NCBI RefSeq assembly: GCF_030317035.1 | Contig: NZ_JASZYK010000001.1 | Coordinates: 744,001-808,000 of the forward strand | Direction: 5' to 3' | Origin: Variovorax sp. J22G73 | GTDB taxonomy: Bacteria; Pseudomonadota; Gammaproteobacteria; Burkholderiales; Burkholderiaceae_C | Length of the DNA stretch: 64,000 nt | In this document: piece by piece, positions 29,506-39,130 of the stretch | Layout: every line of letters begins with the position of its first letter | How positions within the stretch are numbered: position 1 is the stretch's first letter | The notes under the pieces: generated by a model | What the model was told of the DNA's origin: nothing | Seen by the model: the letters and a program-made list of their open reading frames with translations, nothing else | The model's database searches: none | Made by a program: the position numbers and the translations under genes

Positions 29506-29772
29506 ATGCCCAAGGTGCCTTCTCCTTCCACGTCCAGCCCGGCGGCCACGCCCGACACGGGCCCGATGCCCGCCAGTTACGAAGCCGGGCTTCAGGAACT
29601 GGAACAACTGGTGGCGGAACTCGAATCGGGCCAGCTGCCCCTGGACCAGCTGCTCGGCAGCTACCAGCGCGGCGCCGCGCTGCTCGCCTTCTGCCGCGAC
29701 AAGCTGCAGGCGGTCGAAGACCAGATCAAGGTGCTCGACGCGGGCAGCCTGAAGGTCTGGACGGCCGAATGA
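29506..29772 (+). CDS. xseB: Exodeoxyribonuclease VII small subunit
   Basis: An 88-residue protein. After an N-terminal Pro/Ser-rich stretch of about 22 residues, longer than in E. coli XseB, it carries [20 protein letters not shown] and the [16 protein letters not shown] helix of the family. XseB subunits bind the XseA catalytic chain in a multi-subunit nuclease that degrades single-stranded DNA. It overlaps ispA by four bases (ATGA), the conserved xseB-ispA-dxs order of many proteobacteria. xseA is not in the window. Confidence 0.93.
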   Translation: MPKVPSPSTSSPAATPDTGPMPASYEAGLQELEQLVAELESGQLPLDQLLGSYQRGAALLAFCRDKLQAVEDQIKVLDAGSLKVWTAE

Positions 29773-30698
29773 GCGCCGCCACGACCCACCCGTCGCCCGC
29801 GGTCAACTGGGACGCCAAGACCCTTTCCGCCTGGAACGAACCCCATCTCGCGAACGTCGAGGCCGCGCTGTCGCGCTGGGTCGGCGTCGATGCGCCCGTG
29901 CTGCTGGGCGACGCCATGCGCTACGCCGTGCTCGACGGCGGCAAGCGGCTGCGGCCCCTGCTGGTGCTGGCCGCGGCCGAGGCCGTGGGCGGCAACACCG
30001 CCGCGGCCTTGCGCGCGGCCTGCGCCACCGAGCTGATCCACGCCTATTCGCTGGTGCACGACGACCTTCCCTGCATGGACAACGACGTGCTGCGCCGCGG
30101 CAAGCCCACGGTGCACGTCAAGTTCGGCGAGGCCGACGCCCTGCTGGCCGGCGACGCGCTGCAGGCCCTGGCCTTCGAGCTGCTCACGCCCGAAGGCGAC
30201 GAGGTACCCGCCGCCATGCAGGCCCTGCTGTGCCGCCTGCTCGCGCGCGCCGCGGGCAGCCAGGGCATGGCCGGCGGCCAGGCCATCGACCTGGCCAGCG
30301 TGGGCATTGCGCTGAACGAAGCGCAGCTGCGCGAAATGCACCGCCTGAAGACCGGCGCGCTGCTGCAGGGCAGCGTCGAGATGGGCGCGGCCTGCGGGCC
30401 GGTCAGCCCCGCGGCGCTGGCCGCGCTGCGCGACTACGGTGCGGCCATCGGCCTGGCCTTCCAGGTGGTGGACGACATCCTCGACGTGGTCGCCGATTCG
30501 CAAACCCTGGGCAAGACCGCCGGCAAGGACGCCGCGGCCGACAAGCCCACCTATGTTTCGCTGCTGGGCCTCGACGGTGCGCGCGCACAGGCCCGGCAAC
30601 TGCTGGCCGACGCGCTCGCCGCGCTCGAACGCAGCGGCCTGGCCGACACCGCGGCCCTGCGCGCACTGGCCCACATGGTGGTCGACCGCGACCGCTGA
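29769..30698 (+). CDS. ispA: Farnesyl diphosphate synthase (short-chain polyprenyl synthase)
   Basis: A 309-residue cytosolic trans-prenyltransferase. The first aspartate-rich motif is [10 protein letters not shown] with the following RRGKPT, and the second is QVVDDILD with KTAGKD; both bind Mg-diphosphate. The GGKRLRPLL segment binds isopentenyl diphosphate. It condenses DMAPP with two IPP units to farnesyl diphosphate for quinones and undecaprenyl carriers. The start overlaps xseB, and dxs begins 23 bases downstream, so entry and chain-elongation steps of isoprenoid synthesis are co-expressed. Confidence 0.95.
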   Translation: MSAATTHPSPAVNWDAKTLSAWNEPHLANVEAALSRWVGVDAPVLLGDAMRYAVLDGGKRLRPLLVLAAAEAVGGNTAAALRAACATELIHAYSLVHDDLPCMDNDVLRRGKPTVHVKFGEADALLAGDALQALAFELLTPEGDEVPAAMQALLCRLLARAAGSQGMAGGQAIDLASVGIALNEAQLREMHRLKTGALLQGSVEMGAACGPVSPAALAALRDYGAAIGLAFQVVDDILDVVADSQTLGKTAGKDAAADKPTYVSLLGLDGARAQARQLLADALAALERSGLADTAALRALAHMVVDRDR

Positions 30699-30721
30699 GA
30701 GAGAAAAGAACACACCACCCC

Positions 30722-32572
30722 ATGGCTCCGTTGCTTCCCACACTCCACGACCCCGCGCCGATCCGCAAGTACGACCGGGCCCAGCTGCGCCAGCTGTCCG
30801 ACGAGGTGCGCGCCTGCGTGCTCGACAACGTCTCGCGCACCGGCGGCCACCTGAGCTCGAACCTGGGCACGGTCGAACTCACGGTGGCGCTGCACCACGT
30901 GTTCAACACGCCGCACGACCGCCTGGTGTGGGACGTGGGCCACCAGACCTACCCGCACAAGATCCTCACGGGCCGGCGCGAGCGCATGCCCACGCTGCGC
31001 CAGATCGGCGGCATCTCCGGCTTTCCGCAGCGCACCGAGAGCGAGTACGACACCTTCGGCACCGCCCACTCGTCGACCAGCATCTCGGCCGCGCTGGGCA
31101 TGGCCATGGGCGCCAAGCAGAAGGGCGAAGACCGCCACACCGTGGCCATCATCGGCGACGGCGCGCTCACGGCCGGCATGGCCTTCGAGGCGCTGAACAA
31201 CGCCGGCGTGTGCGACTGCAAGCTGCTGGTCATCCTGAACGACAACGACATGTCGATCAGCCCGCCGGTGGGCGCGCTCAACCGCTACCTCGCGCAGCTG
31301 ATGAGCGGCAACTTCTACGCCGCCGCCAAGAACGTGGGCAAGAGCGTGCTGCGCAACGCGCCGCCGCTGTTCGAGCTGGCCAAGCGCCTGGAGCAGCATG
31401 CCAAGGGCATGGTCGTGCCGGCCACGCTGTTCGAGCAGTTCGGCTTCAACTACGTGGGCCCCATCGACGGCCACGACCTCGACTCGCTGGTGCCCACGCT
31501 GGAGAACCTGAAGCACCTCGACGGCCCGCAGTTCCTGCACGTGGTGACCAAGAAGGGCCAGGGCTACAAGCTGGCCGAGGCCGACCCCGTGGCGTACCAC
31601 GGCCCGGGCAAGTTCGATCCGCAGGTGGGGCTGGTGAAGTCGACCGCCGTGGCCAAGCAGACCTTCACGCAGGTGTTCGGCACCTGGCTGTGCGACACCG
31701 CGGCCGCCGACGGCCGGCTGGTGGGCATCACGCCCGCCATGCGCGAAGGCTCGGGGCTGGTGGAGTTCGAAAAGCGCTTTCCCGATCGCTACTACGACGT
31801 CGGCATCGCCGAGCAACACGCCGTGACCTTCGCGGCCGGCCTGGCCTGCGAGGGGCTGAAGCCCGTGGTCGCGATTTACTCGACCTTTCTGCAGCGCGCG
31901 TACGACCAGCTGATCCACGACGTGGCGATCCAGAACCTGCCGGTGGTGTTCGCACTCGACCGCGCGGGCCTGGTGGGCGCCGACGGCGCGACGCACGCGG
32001 GTGCGTACGACGTTCCGTTCCTTCGCTGCATTCCGAACATGAGCATCGCCTGCCCGGCCGACGAGCGCGAATGCCGCCAGTTGCTGACCAGCGCCTACGA
32101 GCAGAGCCACCCGGTGGCGGTGCGCTACCCGCGCGGCGCGGGTGCCGGCGTGGCGCCGCACCTCACGCTCGACGCATTGCCCTTCGGCAAGGGCGAGGTG
32201 CGCCGCGAAGGCAAGCGCATCGCGATCCTGGCGTTCGGCACGCTGCTGTACCCCGCGCTCGCGGCGGCCGAGTCGCTCGACGCCACGGTGGTCAACATGC
32301 GCTGGGCCAAGCCGCTGGACGTCGAGCTGCTGCTGAAGGTCGCGGCCACGCACGATGCGTTCGTCACGCTGGAAGAGGGCGCCGTCATGGGCGGCGCGGG
32401 CAGCGCGGTGCTCGAGGCGCTGCAGGCCGCGAACGTGCAGAAGCCGGTGCTGCAGCTGGGCCTGCCCGACGTGTTCATCGAGCATGGCGATCCGGCGAAG
32501 CTGCTGTCGGGCATCGGGCTCGACGCGGCAGGCATCGAGAAGTCCATCGCCGACCGCTTCGGCCGCGCCTGA
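30722..32572 (+). CDS. dxs: 1-deoxy-D-xylulose-5-phosphate synthase
   Basis: A 616-residue thiamine-diphosphate enzyme, close to the family's usual 620-640. ThDP/Mg binding is seen in [18 protein letters not shown] and [12 protein letters not shown]. The transketolase-like pyrimidine domain has [17 protein letters not shown] with the conserved glutamate, and a C-terminal domain closes the protein. It condenses pyruvate and glyceraldehyde-3-phosphate, the first committed and usually flux-controlling step of the MEP pathway. It is the third gene of xseB-ispA-dxs, with GAGAGAAAAG before the ATG at 30722. It converges on livF, with a strong hairpin in between. Confidence 0.96.
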   Translation: MAPLLPTLHDPAPIRKYDRAQLRQLSDEVRACVLDNVSRTGGHLSSNLGTVELTVALHHVFNTPHDRLVWDVGHQTYPHKILTGRRERMPTLRQIGGISGFPQRTESEYDTFGTAHSSTSISAALGMAMGAKQKGEDRHTVAIIGDGALTAGMAFEALNNAGVCDCKLLVILNDNDMSISPPVGALNRYLAQLMSGNFYAAAKNVGKSVLRNAPPLFELAKRLEQHAKGMVVPATLFEQFGFNYVGPIDGHDLDSLVPTLENLKHLDGPQFLHVVTKKGQGYKLAEADPVAYHGPGKFDPQVGLVKSTAVAKQTFTQVFGTWLCDTAAADGRLVGITPAMREGSGLVEFEKRFPDRYYDVGIAEQHAVTFAAGLACEGLKPVVAIYSTFLQRAYDQLIHDVAIQNLPVVFALDRAGLVGADGATHAGAYDVPFLRCIPNMSIACPADERECRQLLTSAYEQSHPVAVRYPRGAGAGVAPHLTLDALPFGKGEVRREGKRIAILAFGTLLYPALAAAESLDATVVNMRWAKPLDVELLLKVAATHDAFVTLEEGAVMGGAGSAVLEALQAANVQKPVLQLGLPDVFIEHGDPAKLLSGIGLDAAGIEKSIADRFGRA

Positions 32573-32585
32573 GTTTCCGGTATGG

Positions 32586-32610
32586 CTCCCTCCCCCAGCG
32601 GGGGAGGGAG
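32586..32610. terminator. Strong bidirectional hairpin between convergent dxs and livF
   Basis: CTCCCTCCCCC (32586-32596) and GGGGGAGGGAG (32600-32610) form a perfect 11-bp stem with a three-base loop, 13 bases past the dxs stop. T-tracts are weak on both strands. Sequence style resembles half of the REP-like element at 52.5 kb, so it may be a repeat recruited as a terminator. Confidence 0.5.
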
Positions 32611-32628
32611 AAAGAAAAGACAGCCTGC

Positions 32629-33365
<737 letters not shown>

Positions 33366-33369
<4 letters not shown>

Positions 33370-34169
33370 GCTGCGGCCTCCTGGTCGTTCGTGGCTTCGT
33401 CGTCTTCGCGGCCGAGGTAGGCCTCGATCACCTGCGGGTCGTTGCGGATCTGGTCCGGCCCGCCGCGCGCGATGATGCGCCCGAAGTTCAGCACCGCGAT
33501 CTGCTCGCACAGCCCCATCACGAAGCGCATGTCGTGCTCGATCATGAACACCGTGAAACCGCGCTGCGCGATGTTCTCGATTTCGACCATCAGCTCGCTT
33601 TTCTCGGTGCTGTTCATGCCGGCGACGGGTTCGTCGAGCAGCAGCAGCTTGGGCTCGGTGGCCAGCGCGCGCGCCAGCTCCAGCTTGCGCTGGTCGCCGT
33701 ACGAGAGGTTGTCGGCCACGTCGTTGGCCTTGTGGTCGAGCTTGACCCAGCTGAGCAGTTCGCGCGCACGGTCGCGCGCGCGCTTTTCCTCGCTGCGGAA
33801 CAGGCCCGAGCCGGCCAGCAGGCCGAAGGGGCCGTAGCGCAGCTTGGCGTCCATGCCCACGGTGACGTTCTCCAGCAGCGACATCTCCTTGAAGATGCGG
33901 ATGTTCTGGAAGGTGCGCGCGATGCCCCCGCGCGTGATCTGGAAGGGCTTGCGGCCCGCCAGGTCCTGGCCCTCGAAATGGATGGTGCCGCTGGTGGTCG
34001 GCAGCAGGCCGGTGATCAGGTTGAACACCGTGGTCTTGCCGGCGCCGTTCGGGCCGATGAGCCCGAAGATGCCGCCCTTGGGAATGTCGAGGTTCACGTC
34101 CTGCAGGACCTTGAGCCCGCCGAAGTGCCGCGACACGTTCTTCAATGTCAAAAGTGTCTGGTCGCTCAT
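33366..34169 (-). CDS. livG: Branched-chain amino-acid ABC transporter ATP-binding protein (LivG-like), system 1
   Basis: A 267-residue ATPase with Walker A GPNGAGKTT, the LivG-type insertion GIARTFQNIRIFKEMSLLEN, signature LSYGDQRKLELARAL and Walker B LLLLDEPVAGMN. The C terminus has FMIEHDMRFVMGLCEQIAVL. Start and stop each overlap the neighbouring genes by four bases (ATGA), indicating tight translational coupling with livM and livF. It forms the ATPase heterodimer of an importer for leucine-type or related amino acids or amides. Confidence 0.93.
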
Positions 34170-35029
34170 GCTGCGCTCCCCTTGCGGCCGAACCACTGGC
34201 GGATGCGCGCCGGGTCCCAGATGCCCTTGGGCAGGAACAGCACGATCAGCACCAGGATGAAGCCGTTCACCACCAGCCGGAAGGCGCCCAGCCCGCGCAG
34301 CATCTCGGGCAGCAGCGTGAGGATGGTGCCGCCCAGCACCGGGCCGGTGAGGCCGCCGATGCCGCCCAGGATCGCCATCGTCAGGATGTCAACCGCGCGG
34401 TTGAAGCCGTACTCGGCCGGGCCGATGAAGAAGGTCAGGTGCGCGTTCAGCGTGCCCGCCAGGCCGGCGATGGCGCCGCCCAGCACGAAGGCCAGCATCT
34501 TGTGGCCCGCCACGTCGATGCCCATGAGGCCGGCGGCGGTCTCGTCTTCCTTGATGGCCTCGAAGGCGCGGCCCACCTTGGAGCGGCGCACGCGCCACAG
34601 CACCAGCAGCACCAGCACCAACGCCAGCGCCACGTGCCACCACTGGGTGGATTGCGGAATGCCGTTCAGCCCCAGCGCGCCGCCCGTGAGCGACTCGGTG
34701 TTCAGGATGGCGATGCGCACCACCTCGCCGAAGGCCAGCGTGGCCATGGCCAGGTACACGCCCGACAGCCGCAGCGTCGGCTTGCCGATGATGAAGGCCA
34801 CCAGCGCCGGCGCCGCCATGCCCGCGGCAATGGCCACCGGGAAGGGCACGCCGTAGTTCAGCGTGAGGATCGACGCGGTGTACGCGCCGATGCCCATGAA
34901 GGCCGCGTTGGCCAGCGCGAGCATGCCGCAGGCCAGCGTGAGCCAGATCGAGAGTGCCAGCAGCGCGTTGATGCCCAGCGAGAGCACCAGGTTGCTGTAG
35001 ACCGACCAGAAGTTGTCGAGCGCTTCCAT
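34166..35029 (-). CDS. livM: Branched-chain amino-acid ABC transporter permease (LivM-like), system 1
   Basis: A 287-residue inner-membrane permease with about eight hydrophobic helices. LivM landmarks are the LTLACGMLALANAAFMGIGAY opening (here residues 31-50), LRLSGVYLAMATLAFGE, the EAA-type loop VGRAFEAIKEDETAAGLMGI, and GGIGGLTGPVLGG. The ATG at 35029 overlaps the livH stop by one base (TGATG). It heterodimerises with LivH. Long upstream read-through of this frame is an artefact of GC bias. Confidence 0.92.
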   Translation of the reverse strand: MEALDNFWSVYSNLVLSLGINALLALSIWLTLACGMLALANAAFMGIGAYTASILTLNYGVPFPVAIAAGMAAPALVAFIIGKPTLRLSGVYLAMATLAFGEVVRIAILNTESLTGGALGLNGIPQSTQWWHVALALVLVLLVLWRVRRSKVGRAFEAIKEDETAAGLMGIDVAGHKMLAFVLGGAIAGLAGTLNAHLTFFIGPAEYGFNRAVDILTMAILGGIGGLTGPVLGGTILTLLPEMLRGLGAFRLVVNGFILVLIVLFLPKGIWDPARIRQWFGRKGSAA

Positions 35030-35910
35030 CAGACCTTGCGCTCCTTCAGCGAACCGAAGAGGCCCTTCGGGCGCACCAGCAGCACGAGGAACAGCAGGCC
35101 GAAGGCCACCGCGTCGCGCATGTTGGAGCCGACGTAGGCCACCGACAGCACCTCGGCGAAACCGAGGAACAGGCCCCCCAGCAGCGCCCCGCGGATGTCG
35201 CCCATGCCGCCCAGGATGATGACCGCGATGCCTTTCTCGAGCATCGGCTGGCCCATCAGCGGGAAGAGCGCGTTCGAGTACAGCCCGATCAGCACGCCCG
35301 CCACGCCGCCCAGGCCGGCGGCCACGAACGAGGTCAGGTAGAACAATCCCTCGACGTTCACGCCCACCAGGTACGCCGCCTTGGGCGACTCGGCGATGGC
35401 GCGCAGCGCGCGGCCCAGTTGCGTGCGCTGCAGCGACAGCATCAGCACGCCCATGAGCACGAACGACGCCAGCACGATGCCCAGCTCGAGCACGGTGACG
35501 TGGATGCCGGCGAACACCAGCGCGTCGTCGGGAATGGTGCCGGGCGGGAAGCGCAGGTTTTCCGCGCCGAAAATGCCCTGGATGCCGTTGTTCAGGATGA
35601 TGGCCACGCCGATGGTGGCGATCATCGGAATCAGGTGGGGTGCGTTGCGCTTGCGCAGCGGCTTGAGCACCAGCACGTCGACCAGGAAGCCGAGCACGCC
35701 GCAGAACGCGAACGCGAACGGCAGGCCGACCCACAGGGGCATGCCCGACACGCGCATGAACTCGGCGGCCGCATATGCGCCCACCATGAACACCGCGCCG
35801 TGCGAGAGGTTGATGACGCCGAGCACGCCGAAGATGAGTGTGAAGCCGAGCGCGAAGAGTGCGTAGACGCACCCCAGCGACAAGGCGTTGACAAGCTGCT
35901 GATCGAGCAC
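35029..35910 (-). CDS. livH: Branched-chain amino-acid ABC transporter permease (LivH-like), system 1
   Basis: A 293-residue inner-membrane permease. It opens with the LivH N terminus LVNALSLGCVYALFALGFTL and INLSHGAVFMVGAY, and contains RALRAIAESPKAAYLVGVNV (coupling loop) and ILGGMGDIRGALLGG. It partners LivM. A terminator-like hairpin in the 143-base gap upstream should lower its transcription relative to the binding protein, the usual stoichiometry for such systems. Confidence 0.92.
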   Translation of the reverse strand: MLDQQLVNALSLGCVYALFALGFTLIFGVLGVINLSHGAVFMVGAYAAAEFMRVSGMPLWVGLPFAFAFCGVLGFLVDVLVLKPLRKRNAPHLIPMIATIGVAIILNNGIQGIFGAENLRFPPGTIPDDALVFAGIHVTVLELGIVLASFVLMGVLMLSLQRTQLGRALRAIAESPKAAYLVGVNVEGLFYLTSFVAAGLGGVAGVLIGLYSNALFPLMGQPMLEKGIAVIILGGMGDIRGALLGGLFLGFAEVLSVAYVGSNMRDAVAFGLLFLVLLVRPKGLFGSLKERKV

Positions 35911-35956
35911 GATGGGCTTCCGTCAGGCCGCAACGCACGAAGGCCGTTGCGGCAAA

Positions 35957-35993
35957 TCAAAAAAGAAAACGGCGCAGTCGACAGTCCTGCGCC
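35957..35993 (-). terminator. Attenuating terminator between livK and livH
   Basis: On the minus strand GGCGCAG pairs with CTGCGCC (35971-35977 and 35987-35993) around a nine-base loop, followed by GTTTTCTTTTTT. It lies after the binding-protein gene and before the permease genes, so partial read-through would give excess binding protein. Confidence 0.75.
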
Positions 35994-36053
35994 AGAAGCG
36001 AGAGTCATGGCGGGCCCCGCGGCCCGCCACCGAAGCGGCAAGACGGGTCTTGC

Positions 36054-37208
36054 TTACTTCTCGATCACGAACGCGGTGCCCTTCGTGACGCTCACGATGG
36101 CTTGCTGCTGCGCGTCGTAGCCGGCGGGCTTGCCGGCCTTGTCCTTGGCGCGCGCGAAGGTGAAGGCGCCGGTGGCACCGGTCCACTTCACGTTGGGCAG
36201 CGCGTCGCGCAGGGCGGTGCGGTCGGCGGCCAGGTTGCCCGAGAGCTTCACGCCCTTCAGGGCCTGGGCCACCACGTACAGGCCGTCGTAGGCCTGCGCG
36301 GCGAACTGGTCGGGCGCGGCCTTGAACTTGTCGTTGTAGGCCTTCTGGAACTTGGTGTTCTCCGGCGTGGCGTTGCTGGCCGACCAGGGGCTGCCGACGT
36401 ACAGGTTGTCCGAGCTGCCCTTGGCCAGTTCGAAGATCTTGGTCGAGTTCATGCCGTTGCCGCCGATGATCGGCACGTTCAGGCCGAGCTGGCGGGCCTG
36501 CACCATCACCGGGGCGCCTTCGGCCAGCAGGGCCGACAGCACGATGGCGTCGGGGTTGGTGGCCTTGATCTTGGTGAGCTGGGCCTTGAAGTCGACGTCG
36601 CCCTTGGCGAAGGTCTCGGTCGTGGTCACGGGCAGCTTGAGGTCTTCGAGCGCCTTCTTGAAGTTGTCGTAGCCGCTCTTGGTGAACACGTCGTCGTTGC
36701 CGTACAGCACCGCGACCTTCTTCACGTTGGCGTGCTTGATGGCCACGCGCAGCGTCTCGGGCAGCACGTCGGCTTCGGTCACCGAGTTGCGGAACACGTA
36801 GTCGCCGATGGAGGTGATGCCGTCCGCCGTGTTCGAGGTGCCGAAGGCCACGGTCTTCGCGGCCTGCGCGATCGGGTCGGCCGCCTGGGCCGAGTTCGAC
36901 AGCGTGGGGCCGAAGGTCATCAGGACCTTGTCCTGGAAGATGAGCTTCTTGAAGACGTTGATGGCGTCTTCCTTCTTGCCTTGCTCGTCCTCGATGGCGA
37001 GCACGATCTTGTCGCCGTTGATGCCGCCGGCGGCGTTGATTTCATCGGCCGCCAGCTGGAAGCCGTTGCGGATGGCCGAGCCGTACTGCGCGGCACCGCC
37101 GGACAGGGCGGCGGCGACGCCGATCTTGATGTCGGCCGCTTGCGCGCCGAAAGCGGTGGCCGCGGCGAACGCGAGCAGTGCGGGCTTGAAGGAAGTAGGG
37201 AGTCTCAT
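36054..37208 (-). CDS. livK: Branched-chain amino-acid ABC transporter substrate-binding protein (LivK/LivJ-like), system 1
   Basis: A 384-residue periplasmic protein with a signal peptide ending GAQAA-D. The type I periplasmic-binding fold is recognisable from IKIGVAAALSGGAAQYGSAI at the N terminus and NAAGGINGDKIVLAIEDEQG. It delivers Leu/Ile/Val-type or related ligands to LivHMGF. It is the first gene of the operon and divergent from the TRAP binding-protein gene. Ligand-binding residues cannot be assigned with confidence, so urea, amide or aromatic acid ligands remain possible. Confidence 0.92.
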   Translation of the reverse strand: MRLPTSFKPALLAFAAATAFGAQAADIKIGVAAALSGGAAQYGSAIRNGFQLAADEINAAGGINGDKIVLAIEDEQGKKEDAINVFKKLIFQDKVLMTFGPTLSNSAQAADPIAQAAKTVAFGTSNTADGITSIGDYVFRNSVTEADVLPETLRVAIKHANVKKVAVLYGNDDVFTKSGYDNFKKALEDLKLPVTTTETFAKGDVDFKAQLTKIKATNPDAIVLSALLAEGAPVMVQARQLGLNVPIIGGNGMNSTKIFELAKGSSDNLYVGSPWSASNATPENTKFQKAYNDKFKAAPDQFAAQAYDGLYVVAQALKGVKLSGNLAADRTALRDALPNVKWTGATGAFTFARAKDKAGKPAGYDAQQQAIVSVTKGTAFVIEK

Positions 37209-37371
37209 GTTTGGATGCCGTCGTCGGACGTTGTCAGAAGGGATGTAAGGCGATTTAACATTTTATGCCTCGTCTGCCCGACCCTCCCGCACCCTGCCGG
37301 AACGCATGATGCGCGGCGCAGGGTAAACCCCCGCCGGAGGCTGTAAGTGCGTTTTTACAATCGCCCCGGCT

Positions 37372-37416
37372 TATACAAAAGTCCCCAACGCGGTCACAAG
37401 CCGCGTTTCGTTTTTT
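37372..37416 (+). promoter_or_regulatory. Possible -10 element and terminator-like leader hairpin upstream of dctP
   Basis: TATACA (37372-37377) could serve as a -10 box. Just downstream AACGCGG (37387-37393) pairs with CCGCGTT (37401-37407) around TCACAAG, followed by TCG and six Ts (37411-37416). The dctP start is at 37439. This is either an attenuator or a protective 5' hairpin of the dctP transcript. No leader peptide is seen. Confidence 0.45.
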
Positions 37417-37438
37417 CCAAGAACTCGGAGAGCTATCA

Positions 37439-38518
37439 ATGGATCGTCGTTCCCTCATCAAAAACGCCGGCATCGCGGGCGTTCTGGCTGCCGGCATTGC
37501 ACCCGCGGTTCATGCCCAGGCCACCGTTCGCTGGCGCCTGGCGTCGAGCTTTCCCAAGTCGCTGGACACCATCTTCGGCACCGCCGAGGTGTTCGCGAAG
37601 AGCGTCAGCGACATGACGGGCGGCAAGTTCCAGATCTCGGTGCATGCGGGCGGCGAGCTGATGCCCGCGTTCGGCGTGGTGGACGGCGTGCAGAACGCCT
37701 CGGTCGAGATGGCCCACACGGCCCCGTACTATTTCTACGGCAAGGACCCGACCTTCTGCCTGGGCTGCGCCGTGCCCTTCGGCATGAACACGCGCCAGCA
37801 GAACGCATGGATGTACGAAGGCAACGGCCTGAAGCTGATGCGCGCCTTCTACGCTAAGTACAACATCATCAACCTGCCGGGCGGCAACACGGGCGCGCAG
37901 ATGGGCGGCTGGTTCCGCAAGGAAATCAAGTCGGTCGCCGACCTGAAGGGCCTGAAGTTCCGCACCAACCCGTTCGCGGGCAAGGTGCTGGAGCCCTTCG
38001 GCGTGATTCCGCAGTCGATTCCCGGCGCCGACCTGTACCCGGCGCTCGAAAAAGGCACGCTCGACGGCCTGGAGTGGGTCGGCCCGTACGACGACCAGAA
38101 GCTGGGCTTCAACAAGATCGCGCCGTTCTACTACTACCCGGGTTGGTGGGAAGGCGGCCCCGAGCTCGACTTCTACATCAACACCAAGGCATGGGAAGGC
38201 CTGTCGGCCGAGTACAAGGCCATCGTGGAGGCCGCTGCCGCGCACGCCAACATCACGATGACGGCCAAGTACGACGCCAAGAACCCGATCGCGCTGAAGC
38301 AGCTCGTGGGCTCGGGCACCAAGCTGCGTCCGTTCTCGCAGGACGTGATGAACGCGGCCTTCAAGTCGGCCCAGCAGATCTACTCGGACCTGAACAACAC
38401 CAACCCCGAGTGGAAGAAGATCTACGGCGACTGGTCGAAATTCCTGGCCGACCAGAACGCCTGGTTCCGCTACACCGAAGGCACGTTCGACCGCTTCATG
38501 CAGCAGCAGAAGCTGTAA
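37439..38518 (+). CDS. dctP: TRAP transporter substrate-binding protein, DctP family (TakP-like)
   Basis: A 359-residue periplasmic binding protein. The N terminus MDRRSLIKNAG followed by a hydrophobic run ending AVHAQ is a twin-arginine type signal. The mature sequence matches DctP proteins of the alpha-keto acid/TakP branch: the GLKFRTNPFAGKV segment holds the conserved carboxylate-binding arginine, and LDGLEWVGPYDD with YYYPGWWEGG lines the ligand cleft. Likely ligands are 2-oxo acids or other carboxylates, inferred from the branch. The gene ends at a strong terminator and faces the dctQM genes tail to tail, so binding protein and permease are transcribed separately. Confidence 0.92.
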   Translation: MDRRSLIKNAGIAGVLAAGIAPAVHAQATVRWRLASSFPKSLDTIFGTAEVFAKSVSDMTGGKFQISVHAGGELMPAFGVVDGVQNASVEMAHTAPYYFYGKDPTFCLGCAVPFGMNTRQQNAWMYEGNGLKLMRAFYAKYNIINLPGGNTGAQMGGWFRKEIKSVADLKGLKFRTNPFAGKVLEPFGVIPQSIPGADLYPALEKGTLDGLEWVGPYDDQKLGFNKIAPFYYYPGWWEGGPELDFYINTKAWEGLSAEYKAIVEAAAAHANITMTAKYDAKNPIALKQLVGSGTKLRPFSQDVMNAAFKSAQQIYSDLNNTNPEWKKIYGDWSKFLADQNAWFRYTEGTFDRFMQQQKL

Positions 38519-38550
38519 GCGTCGCGTCTTCGCGTCCTCGCGTCTTGAAA

Positions 38551-38579
38551 GGCCCCGCCGGTTTCGGCGGGGCCTTTTT
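38551..38579 (+). terminator. Rho-independent terminator of dctP
   Basis: GGCCCCGCC (38551-38559) pairs with GGCGGGGCC (38566-38574) and is followed by five Ts. It separates dctP from the convergent permease genes; the reverse strand has only a TTTC tract. Confidence 0.9.
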
Positions 38580-38626
38580 ACTTGTGCCTTGGGGCCTGCC
38601 TGTTCACGCGCCCCGAACAGAGCCGA

Positions 38627-39130
38627 CTACCGCGCTTCAGCAGGCGCGGCGACAGGCGAAGAAGAAGGCACGGCAAGCTCCGCCACGCGCTGCCCGAACG
38701 CGATCAGCACCTGCGGGTCGTAGGCATGGAACCAGGTGATGCCGCCCATGCGACGGCGCACCAGCAGCCGCGGCGCAATCAGCCGCTCGAGCATGCGGAT
38801 GTGCACCAGCTTGAGCTGCGCGACGTCTTGTGCCTTCACGCGCTTGTCCCACAGCCAGGTCTGCACCAGTTCGTCGCCTTCGAGCCGGGTGCGGCTGTAG
38901 ACGATCCAGTAGCCGACCCACACCACGCACAGCGCCGCAATGGCCATCACCACCAGCGCGCTGGTCGTCCATTCGGCCGTGCGCAGCGACGGCAGGCTCC
39001 AGATGCCGAATGCGAAGAGGTCGACCACCAGCACCACCGCCAGCGTGCGCAGCAGGGGAGGGAAGGCGGCGCCTTCCGTGGCGCTCTTCGTGGCGCTCTC
39101 CGTGGCGCTCTCCGTGGCGTGTTCGCTCAC
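38627..39130 (-). CDS. Small membrane protein with PH-like domain, linked to TRAP permease
   Basis: A 167-residue protein starting at a GTG that overlaps the dctM stop by four bases (GTGA), so it depends on dctM translation. After a repeated ATES segment come two hydrophobic helices (about 24-44 and 52-74). A basic C-terminal domain follows, reading YSRTRLEGDELVQTWLW and then a LVRRRMGGITWF strand, resembling a bacterial PH (bPH2) domain. I know of no function. Its co-translation with a TRAP permease suggests an accessory membrane role in assembly or regulation of that transporter. Confidence 0.65.
   Translation of the reverse strand: MSEHATESATESATKSATEGAAFPPLLRTLAVVLVVDLFAFGIWSLPSLRTAEWTTSALVVMAIAALCVVWVGYWIVYSRTRLEGDELVQTWLWDKRVKAQDVAQLKLVHIRMLERLIAPRLLVRRRMGGITWFHAYDPQVLIAFGQRVAELAVPSSSPVAAPAEAR
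39075..39122. repeat. 12-bp tandem repeat (four units) at the 5' end of the PH-like gene
   Basis: Units of TCCGTGGCGCTC, with one base changed in the second and a diverged fourth, run in tandem and encode the N-terminal (ATES)n stretch. The 12-bp period keeps the reading frame when copy number changes. Confidence 0.85.

Noticed and set aside
29311..29607. A 98-codon minus-strand frame between the Rieske and xseB genes
   Set aside because: It overlaps the start of xseB and the divergent promoter gap and has no coding signature.
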